Shown here: piece after piece, positions 48,529 to 57,788 of the stretch
Numbering within the stretch: position 1 is the first letter of the stretch
Layout of the letters: each line of letters starts with the position of its first letter
Source of the DNA: Vasconcelosia minhoensis LEGE 07310
GTDB lineage: Bacteria > Cyanobacteriota > Cyanobacteriia > Phormidesmidales > Phormidesmidaceae
Direction of reading: 5' to 3'
NCBI RefSeq assembly: GCF_015207255.1
Contig: NZ_JADEXG010000001.1
Coordinates: 62,001 to 126,000, forward strand
DNA: 64,000 nucleotides
The notes under the pieces: model-generated
Database searches by the model: none
Seen by the model: the letters and a program-made list of their open reading frames with translations, nothing else
Told to the model about the DNA's origin: nothing
Position numbers and translations under genes: made by a program

Positions 48529-50904
48529 ATGGTTGTAGCGCAAACGACAAAGACCTACCCCCTCTCAGCCGAAGAACTCTCTAAAATCAATGCCTACTGG
48601 CGGGCTGCTAACTACTTATCAGTAGGGCAGATTTACCTGCTCGACAATCCGCTGCTCAAGCAGCCACTCCAGCTGGAGCATGTGAAGCCTCGCCTGCTCG
48701 GTCACTGGGGCACCACACCAGGGCTGAACTTTATCTACGCTCATCTCAACCGCGTGATCAAGGCCCAGGACCTGAACATGATTTACATCACCGGGCCAGG
48801 GCATGGCGGCCCGGGGCTGGTGGCCAATACCTATCTAGAAGGAACCTACAGCGAGGTCTATCCCAATATTTCACCGGACGAAGCGGGAATGAAGCAGCTG
48901 TTCAAGCAGTTTTCTTTCCCCGGCGGCGTCCCCAGCCACGTCGCCCCAGAGACGCCGGGCTCGATTCATGAAGGCGGCGAGCTGGGCTATGCGCTGTCCC
49001 ATGCTTTTGGCGCAGCGTTTGACAACCCCGACCTGATCGTGGCCTGCGTGGTCGGCGATGGCGAGGCCGAAACGGGGCCGCTGGCGACCGCCTGGCATTC
49101 CAACAAATTTCTCAACCCGGTCACCGATGGGGCCGTGTTGCCGATTCTGCACCTCAACGGCTACAAGATCGCTAACCCCACCGTGCTGGCGCGGATCAGC
49201 CATGAGGAGCTGGAGAGCCTGTTTGTCGGCTATGGCTACAAGCCCTATTTTGTCGAAGGCAGCGATCCCGAGCCGGTGCATCAGGCAATGGCGCGGACGC
49301 TGGAGGCCGCGATCGCGGATATCAAAGCGATCCAGCAGGAGGCCCGCAGCGGCGGCTCCAGCGAGCGGCCCCAATGGCCAATGATTGTGATGCGGACGCC
49401 CAAAGGCTGGACCGGCCCGGCTGAGGTGGATGGTAAAAAGACCGAAGATTTCTGGCGATCGCACCAGGTGCCGCTGTCAAACATGGCTCAGGAGGGCGAC
49501 CATGTCCAGCAGCTAGAGCGGTGGATGAAGAGCTACCGGCCCGAAGAGCTGTTCGACGAAACCGGAGCGCTGATCCCCGAGCTCAAGGCCCTAGCGCCCG
49601 AGGGCGAACGGCGGATGGGGGCGAATCTGCATACGAACGGTGGCGTGCTGCTGCGCGACCTGAAGATGCCCGACTTCAGCGACTATGCCGTACCAGTCGA
49701 AAAGCCGGCTACCATCTATGCCGAAGCAACCAAGGTAACGGGCGGCTTCCTGCGGGACGTAATGAAGCTGAATATGGACAATTTTCGGCTGGTGGGGCCG
49801 GACGAGACCGCTTCAAACCGGCTGTCGGCGGTGCTGGAGGTGACCGATCGCACCTGGGCGGCCGAAATTAAACCTGAGGACGAGCACCTAGCCCCCGACG
49901 GCCGGGTGATGGAGATGCTCAGCGAGCACACCTGCCAGGGCTGGCTGGAGGGCTATCTGCTGACCGGGCGTCACGGCTTTTTCTCCTGCTATGAGGCGTT
50001 TATCCACATTGTGGACTCGATGTTTAACCAGCACGCCAAGTGGCTGAAGACCACCCGCCATATCGCCTGGCGGCAGCCGCTGGCCTCGCTCACCTATCTG
50101 CTCACCTCCCATGTCTGGCGGCAGGACCACAATGGCTTTTCTCACCAAGACCCGGGCTTTATCGACCATGTGATGAATAAAAAGGCCGAAGTCGTGCGGG
50201 TCTATCTGCCGCCCGATGCGAATACGCTGCTGTCGGTGACCGATCACTGCCTGCGCAGCCGCCACTACATCAACGTGATCGTGGCCGGTAAGCAGCCCTC
50301 GCTCCAGTACCTGGATATGGACAGCGCGATCGCGCATTGCACCAAGGGGGTCGGCATTTGGGACTGGGCCAGTAACGACCAGGGCAGCGAGCCCGATTTA
50401 GTCATGGCCTGCGCCGGTGACGTGCCGACACTGGAAACGCTGGCGGCGGTCGATATCCTCAGGCAAAACTTCCCTGAGCTCAAAATTCGCGTCGTCAACG
50501 TGGTCGATCTGATGACCCTGCAGCCCGAAAGCGAGCATCCCCACGGCCTCAGCGACAAAAATTTTGACAGCTTGTTTACCACCGATAAGCCGATTATCTT
50601 TGCCTTTCACGGCTATCCCTGGCTGATCCACCGGCTCACCTACCGCCGCACCAACCATCACAACCTGCATGTGCGCGGCTACAAGGAAGAGGGCACGACC
50701 ACCACGCCATTTGACATGGTTGTGCTGAATGACCTCGATCGCTTTGACCTAGTGATGGACGCGATTGAGCGCGTGCCTAGCCTGCAATCGACCGGGGCCT
50801 ACGTGAAGCAGGCGATGCAGGATAAGCTAATTGAGCACAAGCGCTATGTCACCGAGCGAGGCGACGATCTGCCCGAAATTAAAAACTGGCAGTGGCCCTA
50901 TTAG
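48529..50904 (+). CDS. xpk: Phosphoketolase
   Basis: A 791-residue TPP enzyme that splits xylulose-5-phosphate (often also fructose-6-phosphate) to acetyl-phosphate plus glyceraldehyde-3-phosphate or erythrose-4-phosphate. Visible are [45 protein letters not shown] and the TPP motif [21 protein letters not shown]. The C-terminus keeps [17 protein letters not shown] and [25 protein letters not shown]. The next genes are glgP and, two on, ackA, so glucan breakdown, phosphoketolase and acetate kinase lie together. Confidence 0.96.
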   Translation: MVVAQTTKTYPLSAEELSKINAYWRAANYLSVGQIYLLDNPLLKQPLQLEHVKPRLLGHWGTTPGLNFIYAHLNRVIKAQDLNMIYITGPGHGGPGLVANTYLEGTYSEVYPNISPDEAGMKQLFKQFSFPGGVPSHVAPETPGSIHEGGELGYALSHAFGAAFDNPDLIVACVVGDGEAETGPLATAWHSNKFLNPVTDGAVLPILHLNGYKIANPTVLARISHEELESLFVGYGYKPYFVEGSDPEPVHQAMARTLEAAIADIKAIQQEARSGGSSERPQWPMIVMRTPKGWTGPAEVDGKKTEDFWRSHQVPLSNMAQEGDHVQQLERWMKSYRPEELFDETGALIPELKALAPEGERRMGANLHTNGGVLLRDLKMPDFSDYAVPVEKPATIYAEATKVTGGFLRDVMKLNMDNFRLVGPDETASNRLSAVLEVTDRTWAAEIKPEDEHLAPDGRVMEMLSEHTCQGWLEGYLLTGRHGFFSCYEAFIHIVDSMFNQHAKWLKTTRHIAWRQPLASLTYLLTSHVWRQDHNGFSHQDPGFIDHVMNKKAEVVRVYLPPDANTLLSVTDHCLRSRHYINVIVAGKQPSLQYLDMDSAIAHCTKGVGIWDWASNDQGSEPDLVMACAGDVPTLETLAAVDILRQNFPELKIRVVNVVDLMTLQPESEHPHGLSDKNFDSLFTTDKPIIFAFHGYPWLIHRLTYRRTNHHNLHVRGYKEEGTTTTPFDMVVLNDLDRFDLVMDAIERVPSLQSTGAYVKQAMQDKLIEHKRYVTERGDDLPEIKNWQWPY

Positions 50905-51048
50905 CCGTTATGTATCGGATTGGCTTGTTAATTGAGAAGCTCTCGGTATACCTTAGGGGGCAGAGTATTTTGGCTGACCTGCTTTTAACGGCCAGGAACC
51001 AAACTATCTGCTCCCTCGCCTGACTGCCCTCTACTCCCGAAGATTCCT

Positions 51049-53607
51049 ATGCAAGCTAGAGACGTCGAAACTTCCTTCGCCCGCAATTCTCCTCTGTCCG
51101 TTCAGGTTGAGGACGACCGCACCGGGCTGAGCCTGGAAACCCTGAAGCGCGCGTTTCTAGACAATTTGTTTTACGTCCAGGGCAAGTCGCCCGACATTGC
51201 CACCGCAAAAGATTACTACATGGCGCTGGCCTATACGGTGCGCGATCGCATGCTGCACCACTGGCTCAGCACCGGCCAGACCTACCGCAGAACCCACGCC
51301 CGCACGGCGGTCTACCTCTCGGCTGAGTTCCTGATGGGGCCGTATCTGGGCAATAACCTGATCAATCTGGGGCTCTACGACCTGTTTGAGCAGGCGATGG
51401 AAGAGCTGGGCCTGAACCTGAAAGAAATCATGGATCAGGAGCAGGAGCCGGGACTGGGGAACGGCGGCCTGGGGCGGCTGGCGGCCTGCTACCTGGACTC
51501 CATGGCCACGCTGGAAATTCCCTCCCTGGGCTATGGCATCCGCTATGAGTTCGGCATCTTCGAGCAGGCTTTTCACGACGGCTGGCAGGTGGAAAAAACC
51601 GATCAGTGGCTGCGCTGGGGCAATCCCTGGGAGGTGCGGCGACCCGAATGGGCCGTCCATGTCAAAATCGGCGGCCACACCGAAGGCTATACCGACCACC
51701 AGGGCCGCTACCAGGTGAACTGGGTGCCCGACAAAGTCGTCAGGGGAATTCCCTACGATACGCCGATTTTGGGCTATCAGGTGAACACGGCTAATACGCT
51801 GCGGCTGTGGCGGGCCGAATCACCGGAATCTTTTGACTTCGACGCTTTTAACCGGGGGGACTACTACGGCGCGGTCAATTCCAAAATTATTTCTGAAAAT
51901 ATTTCCAAGGTGCTCTACCCCAATGACGACAAGCTAGAGGGTAAGCAGCTGCGGCTGGAGCAGGAATTTTTCTTCGTCTCTTGCTCGCTGCAGGACATGA
52001 TTCGGCTACTGATGTCAGAGGGGCTGCCGCTAGAGCAGTTCCCTGAGAAATTTACCGTACAGCTGAACGACACCCACCCGGCGGTCGCGATCGCCGAGCT
52101 GATGCGCCTGCTGGTAGACGACCACGAGATGGCCTGGGATCTGGCCTGGGAGATCACTCAGAAAAGCTTTGCCTACACCAACCATACGCTGCTGCCCGAA
52201 GCCCTAGAGCGCTGGCCGATGTACCTCTTCGGATCGCTGCTGCCGCGCCACCTGGAAATCATTTTTGAAATCAACCGAATTTTCCTCGACCAGGTACGGC
52301 TGAAGTTTGGCCCCGACAATGAGCGGATTGCCCGGATGTCCTTAATTGAAGAAACCGGCGGGCGCTATGTGCGGATGGCAAACCTGGCCTGCGTCGGCAG
52401 CCATGCGATCAACGGCGTCGCTGAGCTGCATACTGAGCTGCTCAAGGAAACAGTGCTCAAAGACTTCTACGAGCTTTTCCCAGAAAAGTTTGTCAACAAG
52501 ACCAACGGCGTCACGCCGCGCCGCTGGATGGTACTGAGCAATCCGCGTCTGGCCAAGCTGATCGATCAGCATATCGGCACTGCGTGGCCGACCCAGCTAG
52601 ACCAGCTCAGCAAGCTCGAAGCCTACGTGGACGATCCTGCCTTCCGCAACGAATGGCGAGAAATCAAGCAGGCCAACAAGCGCTTTCTAACCGCACGAAT
52701 CGAGCGCCTGACCGGGATCAAGGTCAACCCCGACTCAATGTTTGACGTCCAGATCAAGCGGATCCACGAGTACAAGCGGCAGCAGCTGAACGCACTGCAC
52801 ATCATCACCCTGTACCGACGACTGAAGCAAAATCCCGATCTGGAGATTACGCCGCGCACCTTTATCTTTGCGGGCAAGGCGGCCCCTGGCTACTTCATGG
52901 CCAAGCTGATCATCAAGCTGATTACCGCCGTGGGCGACATTGTGAATCGTGACCCGGTGGTGCGAGACCGGCTCAAGGTGGTGTTCATCCCCAACTACAA
53001 CGTCACCAACAGCCAGCCGATCTATCCTGCCTCAGACCTGTCTGAGCAAATTTCAACCGCCGGCTTTGAAGCTTCGGGGACGGGCAATATGAAGTTTGCG
53101 CTGAACGGCTCGCTGACGATTGGCACCCTGGACGGGGCCAATGTGGAAATTCGCGAAGAGGTCGGGGCGGAGAATTTCTTCCTGTTTGGGATGACGGCGG
53201 ATGAGGTGACGGCGCTGAAGGCGAGTGGCTATCAGCCTTGGCAGTATTACGAAGAAAATGCCGAGCTCAAAGGCGTGATCGACCTGATCAGCTCTGGCTT
53301 CTTCTCCGGTGGCGATACGGAGACCTTCAAGCCGCTGATTGACAACCTGCTCCAGCAGGATCGATTCACTGTCCTGGCCGACTACCAGTCCTACATTGAC
53401 TGTCAGGATCACGTGGGCAAGGTCTACCAGCAAGATCAGGAGAACTGGCTGCGGATGTCGATTCTCAACGCGGCTCGGATGGGTAAGTTTTCCTCCGATC
53501 GGGCCGTGCGCGAATACTGCAAAGAAATCTGGCATGTCGATCCGGTATCCATCGAGCTGCAGGAATACAGCAAAATGGTGGCCCATATTCAAGAGGGCGC
53601 AATCTAG
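51049..53607 (+). CDS. glgP: Glycogen phosphorylase
   Basis: An 852-residue GT35 enzyme releasing glucose-1-phosphate from glycogen. The N-terminus shows YLSAEFLMGPYLGNNLINLG, LGNGGLGRLAACYLDSMATL and GYGIRYEFGIF. The PLP lysine is in EASGTGNMKFALNGSL, and RIHEYKRQQLNALHI is a core strand. It lacks the animal-type phosphorylation N-terminus. It lies 144 bases after xpk in the same direction. Confidence 0.97.
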   Translation: MQARDVETSFARNSPLSVQVEDDRTGLSLETLKRAFLDNLFYVQGKSPDIATAKDYYMALAYTVRDRMLHHWLSTGQTYRRTHARTAVYLSAEFLMGPYLGNNLINLGLYDLFEQAMEELGLNLKEIMDQEQEPGLGNGGLGRLAACYLDSMATLEIPSLGYGIRYEFGIFEQAFHDGWQVEKTDQWLRWGNPWEVRRPEWAVHVKIGGHTEGYTDHQGRYQVNWVPDKVVRGIPYDTPILGYQVNTANTLRLWRAESPESFDFDAFNRGDYYGAVNSKIISENISKVLYPNDDKLEGKQLRLEQEFFFVSCSLQDMIRLLMSEGLPLEQFPEKFTVQLNDTHPAVAIAELMRLLVDDHEMAWDLAWEITQKSFAYTNHTLLPEALERWPMYLFGSLLPRHLEIIFEINRIFLDQVRLKFGPDNERIARMSLIEETGGRYVRMANLACVGSHAINGVAELHTELLKETVLKDFYELFPEKFVNKTNGVTPRRWMVLSNPRLAKLIDQHIGTAWPTQLDQLSKLEAYVDDPAFRNEWREIKQANKRFLTARIERLTGIKVNPDSMFDVQIKRIHEYKRQQLNALHIITLYRRLKQNPDLEITPRTFIFAGKAAPGYFMAKLIIKLITAVGDIVNRDPVVRDRLKVVFIPNYNVTNSQPIYPASDLSEQISTAGFEASGTGNMKFALNGSLTIGTLDGANVEIREEVGAENFFLFGMTADEVTALKASGYQPWQYYEENAELKGVIDLISSGFFSGGDTETFKPLIDNLLQQDRFTVLADYQSYIDCQDHVGKVYQQDQENWLRMSILNAARMGKFSSDRAVREYCKEIWHVDPVSIELQEYSKMVAHIQEGAI

Positions 53608-53622
53608 CGTACTGGTATCGCC

Positions 53623-54261
53623 GTGAGTTTACAGATCTATTTCCTTCGCCATGGTGAAACCGAGGCGAGCCAGACCGGCGGCTACTGCGGCTCGATCGAT
53701 CCGGCCCTGACCGAGGCCGGGACGGCGATGGCCGAAGCGTTTGGTCAGGTCTATCAGAAGCTGCCCTGGGAAGCCGTCTACGTCAGCCCAATGCAGCGTA
53801 CCGTTGCGACCGCGAAGCCGCTCTGCCAGGCAGTGGGCTGCGCGATGGAGCAGCGCGACGGGCTGAAGGAGATCGACTATGGCGAATGGGAAGGCCAGAC
53901 CCAGGCGGCAGTGCGCGATCGCTATCCCGAAGACTATGTTCGCTGGCTGGCTGAACCGGCCTGGAACCCGCCCACCGGCGGCGAAACCACGGTTCAAATT
54001 GCCAGCCGCGCCTCCCTCGTGATTGCTGAAATCGAAGAAAAGTATCGGGATGGCAATGTGCTGGTGGTCTCTCACAAAGCCACCATTCGGATTATCCTCT
54101 GCAATCTCCTGGGGATTGACCTGGGCCGCTATCGCCATCGGATCGATATGCCCGTGGCCGCGATTAGCGTCGTGCGGTTTGATAAGTATGGCCCGATGCT
54201 GCAACGGCTGGGGGATCGGTCTCATCTGCCGCCGGAGCTGGCGAATCGGGAGGGGACTTGA
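53623..54261 (+). CDS. Histidine phosphatase family protein
   Basis: A 212-residue phosphoglycerate-mutase-like phosphatase with IYFLRHGETEAS (catalytic His), YVSPMQRTVATA, a KEIDYGEWEG acid region and VVSHKATIRIILC (second His). It starts with GTG 53623, 15 bases after glgP, so the two are probably co-transcribed. A role on a sugar phosphate would suit the place, but the substrate is unknown. Confidence 0.9.
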   Translation: MSLQIYFLRHGETEASQTGGYCGSIDPALTEAGTAMAEAFGQVYQKLPWEAVYVSPMQRTVATAKPLCQAVGCAMEQRDGLKEIDYGEWEGQTQAAVRDRYPEDYVRWLAEPAWNPPTGGETTVQIASRASLVIAEIEEKYRDGNVLVVSHKATIRIILCNLLGIDLGRYRHRIDMPVAAISVVRFDKYGPMLQRLGDRSHLPPELANREGT

Positions 54262-54263
54262 GG

Positions 54264-54311
54264 GAGTGATGGGGTGACCGAGTGATGGGGTGATCGAGTG
54301 ATGGAGTGTGC
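54264..54311. repeat. 16-bp tandem repeat, three units
   Basis: GAGTGATGGGGTGACC, GAGTGATGGGGTGATC and GAGTGATGGAGTGTGC follow one another directly after the phosphatase stop, leading into the dispersed repeat copy B. Confidence 0.88.
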
Positions 54312-54337
54312 GCGAAGCGTCGCCGTAGGCGTTAGGG
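54306..54337 (+). repeat. Small dispersed repeat, copy B
   Basis: It has the same core (GCGAAGCGTCGCCGTAGGCG, TTAGGG) as copies at 22594-22626 and 60049-60081. It ends 25 bases before the ackA ATG. Confidence 0.88.
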
Positions 54338-54362
54338 ATGGCCGAACGAGAGGCCTACGGTG

Positions 54363-55568
54363 ATGAAAATTTTGGTGCTGAATGCGGGGTCGAGCAGTCA
54401 TAAGTGTCGGCTGTATGAGCTGAATCAGCAAAATCGTGACCCCGCTCCGCCGCTGTGGCAGGGGCAGCTGGATTGGACCCATCAGCCTGGGCAGGTGGAG
54501 CTGTCGGTTGAGACGGCGGAGGGGAAGTCTCAGCAAACTGCTGTGGAGACGACTGACCGAACGGAGGGGTTGAAGGCGCTGCTGGAAACCCTGATTGAGG
54601 GGCCTACGGCAGTGATTGAGGCGCTGGGCGAAATCGATGCGGTGGGGCATCGGGTGGTGCATGGCGGTGAGGACTATCAGCAGAGCGTAGTGATTGATGC
54701 GGCGGTGAAGGACGCGATCGCGTCCCTAGCTCCCCTGGCCCCGGCTCATAATCCGGTCAATCTCCAGGGCATCGAGGCGATTGAGAAATTGCTGGGCAAC
54801 GTTCCGCAGGTGGCCGTTTTTGACACTGCCTTTCATGCCCAAATGCCCGAGGCGGCGGCGACCTATCCGGGTCCCTACGACTGGCTCGACCAGGGAATTC
54901 GGCGCTATGGCTTCCACGGCACCAGCCATCAGTACTGTGCTGAGCGAGTGGCGCAGCTTCAGGGCGCTGACCTGGCTGACCTGAGGCTGATCACCTGTCA
55001 CCTGGGTAACGGCTGCTCCCTCGCTGCTATTCGTCAGGGCCGCAGCGTCGATACCACCATGGGGTTTACGCCCCTGGACGGGCTGATGATGGGCAGCCGC
55101 TCTGGGGCGGTCGATCCGAGTATTCTGATCTACCTGCAGCGGCAGCAGGGCTATACGCCTGACCAGCTCGATCAGCTGCTGAATAAGGAGTCTGGGCTCA
55201 AGGGCCTCTCGGGCATTTCCAACGACCTGCGGGCGGTTTCAGAGGCCAAGTCAAAGGGCAATCCGCGGGCGCAGCTGGCCTATGATGTCTTTATTCACCG
55301 CCTCCGTCGCGGCATCGGCTCGATGCTGGCCAGCCTCGGCGGTCTGGATGCGCTGGTCTTTACCGGCGGCATCGGCGAGCACAGCCCGCCCGTCCGTCAG
55401 GCCGCCTGCGAGGCGTTTGGCTTTTTGAATCTCCAACTCGATGCCCAAGCGAATCAGCATACTGACGAATACCGCGATATCGCGACGGCTGAGTCGGCGG
55501 TGCGAATCTGGGCGATTCATACTCAGGAAGAATGGGCGATCGCGCAGGACTGCCTCAGGCTTCTGTAG
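54363..55568 (+). CDS. ackA: Acetate kinase
   Basis: A 401-residue ASKHA-fold kinase that turns acetyl-phosphate and ADP into acetate and ATP. ATG 54363 is preferred to the adjacent GTG. Visible are VLNAGSSSHKCRLYEL, VGHRVVHGGE, FDTAFHAQMP, RRYGFHGTSHQY, CHLGNGCSLAAI and FTGGIGEHSPPVR. It completes the phosphoketolase shunt begun by xpk upstream. Confidence 0.97.
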   Translation: MKILVLNAGSSSHKCRLYELNQQNRDPAPPLWQGQLDWTHQPGQVELSVETAEGKSQQTAVETTDRTEGLKALLETLIEGPTAVIEALGEIDAVGHRVVHGGEDYQQSVVIDAAVKDAIASLAPLAPAHNPVNLQGIEAIEKLLGNVPQVAVFDTAFHAQMPEAAATYPGPYDWLDQGIRRYGFHGTSHQYCAERVAQLQGADLADLRLITCHLGNGCSLAAIRQGRSVDTTMGFTPLDGLMMGSRSGAVDPSILIYLQRQQGYTPDQLDQLLNKESGLKGLSGISNDLRAVSEAKSKGNPRAQLAYDVFIHRLRRGIGSMLASLGGLDALVFTGGIGEHSPPVRQAACEAFGFLNLQLDAQANQHTDEYRDIATAESAVRIWAIHTQEEWAIAQDCLRLL

Positions 55569-55724
55569 CTCCTGAATTCGCTCTTGCAGCTTAGCCCGCG
55601 ATACAGTATCTACTCCCGCTAAAAGCACTGATTCAATCTTGGACCGGCCCTTTGATTATGGTGCCATCATCCAGAACGGTATGATGGTACAAGCCTCTTT
55701 CACAGACGGGACCCCTAACCCACT
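55569..55724. other. Start of decayed region after ackA
   Basis: A short stretch with no supportable gene. A weak frame on the plus strand at 55639 overlaps the pentapeptide gene and is probably not real. Confidence 0.5.
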
Positions 55725-56018
55725 TCAAAACGGCGTTGATGAAGTTAGCACCATCGCCTCGGCGGTATCTAAATTGGCTTCAGTGAGGTCGGCTCCAGTA
55801 AAATTAATTTCAAGCAGCTGAGCCCATTTGGTCAAACTGGCACCTCTCAAATTAGTATTGCTCAGGTTAGCTCTACATAGATCAGCCCCATCAAGCTTAG
55901 CTATGCTCAGGTTGGCCCCACTCAAATTGACTTTGTCCAACTTAGCTCCACTCAAGTCAACCCCGAAGAAATCTCGTTCCCCAGCAGCATAGCGCTCCAA
56001 CAACTCCTCGACAGTCAT
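55725..56018 (-). CDS. Short pentapeptide-repeat protein
   Basis: From ATG 56018 (MTVEELLERYAAGERDF) the product is 97 residues. The A(D/N)Lxx repeat runs from about residue 18: GVDLSGAKLDKVNLSGANLSIAKLDGADLCRANLSNTNLRGASL, then TGADLTEANLD. These form a right-handed four-sided beta-helix. The usual cyanobacterial members are longer, so this may be the N-terminal part of a shortened gene. No function can be assigned. Confidence 0.75.
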   Translation of the reverse strand: MTVEELLERYAAGERDFFGVDLSGAKLDKVNLSGANLSIAKLDGADLCRANLSNTNLRGASLTKWAQLLEINFTGADLTEANLDTAEAMVLTSSTPF

Positions 56019-56078
56019 AACTATAATCTCCAAAACACAACAATACCCACTTGGAGCTCATTCCTTCAGACTCTTCCA

Positions 56079-56495
56079 TTCAACCTCAACCTCGTCATCA
56101 AGAACCTCCCCACCGGCCAGCTTGCCGAGGCCCAAATTGTCCACCTTGACAGCCAAGGCCACCCCATTGCAGGCACCATCCTCATAGAGGATGACGCCAA
56201 CGGTACCGGCTGTTTCTAAGCGCTGCCGCGCCCGCTGCGCGAATGGCCCCATCCGAGAAAAGCTCCGAATTCAGCCTCCACACAACCGAGTATAACTTCC
56301 AAGCCACCTCAGACTCTATCGCCCACGGACACTACGACCTGCTCACCATCATCCTCCACGAGTTCGGCCACCTCGTCGGCTTCATTGCAAGCCAAGACCA
56401 CTTCTAAGACTACGTTCACAACTATAGATGGCAACTTCAGCGTAGCCCTCACTGCCGACGGCAGCCACCTCGCCGACCCGCTGCGGCTGCAATGA
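56079..56495 (+). pseudogene. Remnant of a secreted matrixin-like metalloprotease
   Basis: Three short frames in series match one protein type: NLPTGQLAEAQIV...GTILIEDDANGTG (stop after GCF), then APSEKSSEFSL...HYDLLTIILHEFGHLVGF with the zinc motif HEFGHLVGF (stop after QDHF), then FTTIDGNFSVALTADGSHLADPL. At least two frame breaks or nonsense changes separate them, and the N- and C-terminal parts are gone. Confidence 0.7.
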
Positions 56496-56521
56496 CGGTA
56501 AATACTTCATTAGAGGAGTGA

Positions 56522-56707
56522 GTTGTAGCAGTAGAAGCCGCGATCGCTAAGCTACAAGAACAAGCTTTAGTTTCCCAATCAAAAAATTGGTTTCAACAAG
56601 TTTCAGGGTCCTTCAAAGATGAGCCTGCCTTTGACCAGGTACTCGCTTACGGGAAAATGATTCGTCGGGGGGATGAGTCTCCTCTTGAAACGCAAGATGC
56701 TCCATGA
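56522..56707 (+). pseudogene. Antitoxin-like gene lacking a start codon
   Basis: The frame reads AIAKLQEQALVSQSKNWFQQVSGSFKDEPAFDQVLAYGKMIRRGDE, a pattern of small antitoxins that precede PIN toxins in cyanobacteria. It overlaps the PIN ATG as ATGA. No ATG, GTG or TTG exists at its 5' end; a TGA directly precedes the GTT where a start would be expected, although GAGGAG lies just upstream. The start was probably lost. Confidence 0.65.
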
Positions 56708-57060
56708 AGTATCTGTTGGATACAGATCACTTGAGCATTCTCCAACGTCAAACAGGAAAGGATTACACCAACCTTTCGGCGCGCATGGTTCAACATCCGC
56801 TGTCGGACTTTGCCGTATCAATCATAACTTTTCATGAGCAAATTCTTGGCTGTCACGCATACATCAATCGCGTTCGCAGCTTAGATGATATTGTGAGAGG
56901 ATATAACATGATGGAGCGTCTTATCAGCGATTATTAGAGTGCTGCCTCTCATTGCATTCGATGCTGATACAGCTATGGCTTTTGAGCAGTGACGGGTACA
57001 GCGGATTCAGCTAGCTACGATGGATGCCCGAATTGCAATGAAGCGCCGTCAGCCATGGCC
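56704..57060 (+). pseudogene. PIN-domain toxin, disrupted
   Basis: The intact part (56704-56937, 77 residues) starts MKYLLDTDHLSILQRQTGKDY, the PIN start with Asp6. The frame then breaks. The continuation (VLPLIAFDADTAMAFEQ) lies in another frame, and TGA at about 56991 stands before RVQRIQLATMDARIA, the usual central motif. The final catalytic segment is not recognisable. Confidence 0.75.
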
Positions 57061-57086
57061 ACATGGCCGATGGCTCAGTTTCAGCG

Positions 57087-57785
57087 CTAGCGCCCGCTCA
57101 AAAACGATGCCGCTTGAACTTCGGAAAGCCCGGCTAAAACCTGGTCCGCAGTCGCCGTCCAGCCCAGCAGCGCATCCTGCGATCGCACCATTGCCAAAGT
57201 CGCCTGCTTAAACTCAGGAAAGTAGCTCTCAGTGGCGTCTTCGACCAGCAGACAGCGGTAACCCCGGTCGTTGGCCTCGCGTAGCGTAGACTGCACGCAG
57301 ACTTCCGTGGTAACGCCGGTGATGATCAGGTGGGTGATGGCGTTGGCTTGCAGAATAATCTCCAGCTCGGTTTTATAGAAAGCGCCCTTGCCGGGTTTGC
57401 GAATCACCGTTTCACTCATATGGGGCAAAAGCTCCGGCACAATCTGGTTCCCCGGTTCGCCCAGCACCAGAATGCGGCCCATCGGGCCAAAATCGCCAAT
57501 CCTGAGCTGACCCCGACCGCGATCTCGCTTCGCCGCAGGACAGTCCGACAGGTCGGGCTGATGGCCTTCGACGGTTTGGATAATCGGCAGGTTGCGATCG
57601 CGAAACGCCTGCTGCAAGCGCTGCACCGTCGGCACAATTGCCTGGAGCCGAGAGACGTCATTCCCCAGGGCCTCGCCAAAGCCGCCGGGCTCTAGAAAGT
57701 CTCGCTGCATGTCGATGATCAGCAGCGCCACCTGGGGATCGTCTGGGAACTTGTAGGGGTAGGGGAGGGCGGCAATCGTCGGCAT
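57087..57785 (-). CDS. Isochorismatase-like cysteine hydrolase (biuret-hydrolase paralogue)
   Basis: A 232-residue cysteine hydrolase. The catalytic triad is visible as Asp in LLIIDMQRDFLEPGG, Lys in [14 protein letters not shown] and Cys in [21 protein letters not shown]. It is related to the biuret hydrolase at the head side of this operon but shorter in the middle (AKRDRGRGQLRIGDFG). It starts three bases after the ABC ATPase stop. Candidate substrates are other ureides such as triuret or a carbamoyl amide; the substrate cannot be fixed from sequence. Confidence 0.88.
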   Translation of the reverse strand: MPTIAALPYPYKFPDDPQVALLIIDMQRDFLEPGGFGEALGNDVSRLQAIVPTVQRLQQAFRDRNLPIIQTVEGHQPDLSDCPAAKRDRGRGQLRIGDFGPMGRILVLGEPGNQIVPELLPHMSETVIRKPGKGAFYKTELEIILQANAITHLIITGVTTEVCVQSTLREANDRGYRCLLVEDATESYFPEFKQATLAMVRSQDALLGWTATADQVLAGLSEVQAASFLSGR

Positions 57786-57788
57786 GGT

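Noticed and set aside
55639-55821. A 60-residue plus-strand frame after ackA
   Set aside because: Its second half is antisense to the pentapeptide gene and it has no family resemblance or ribosome binding site.
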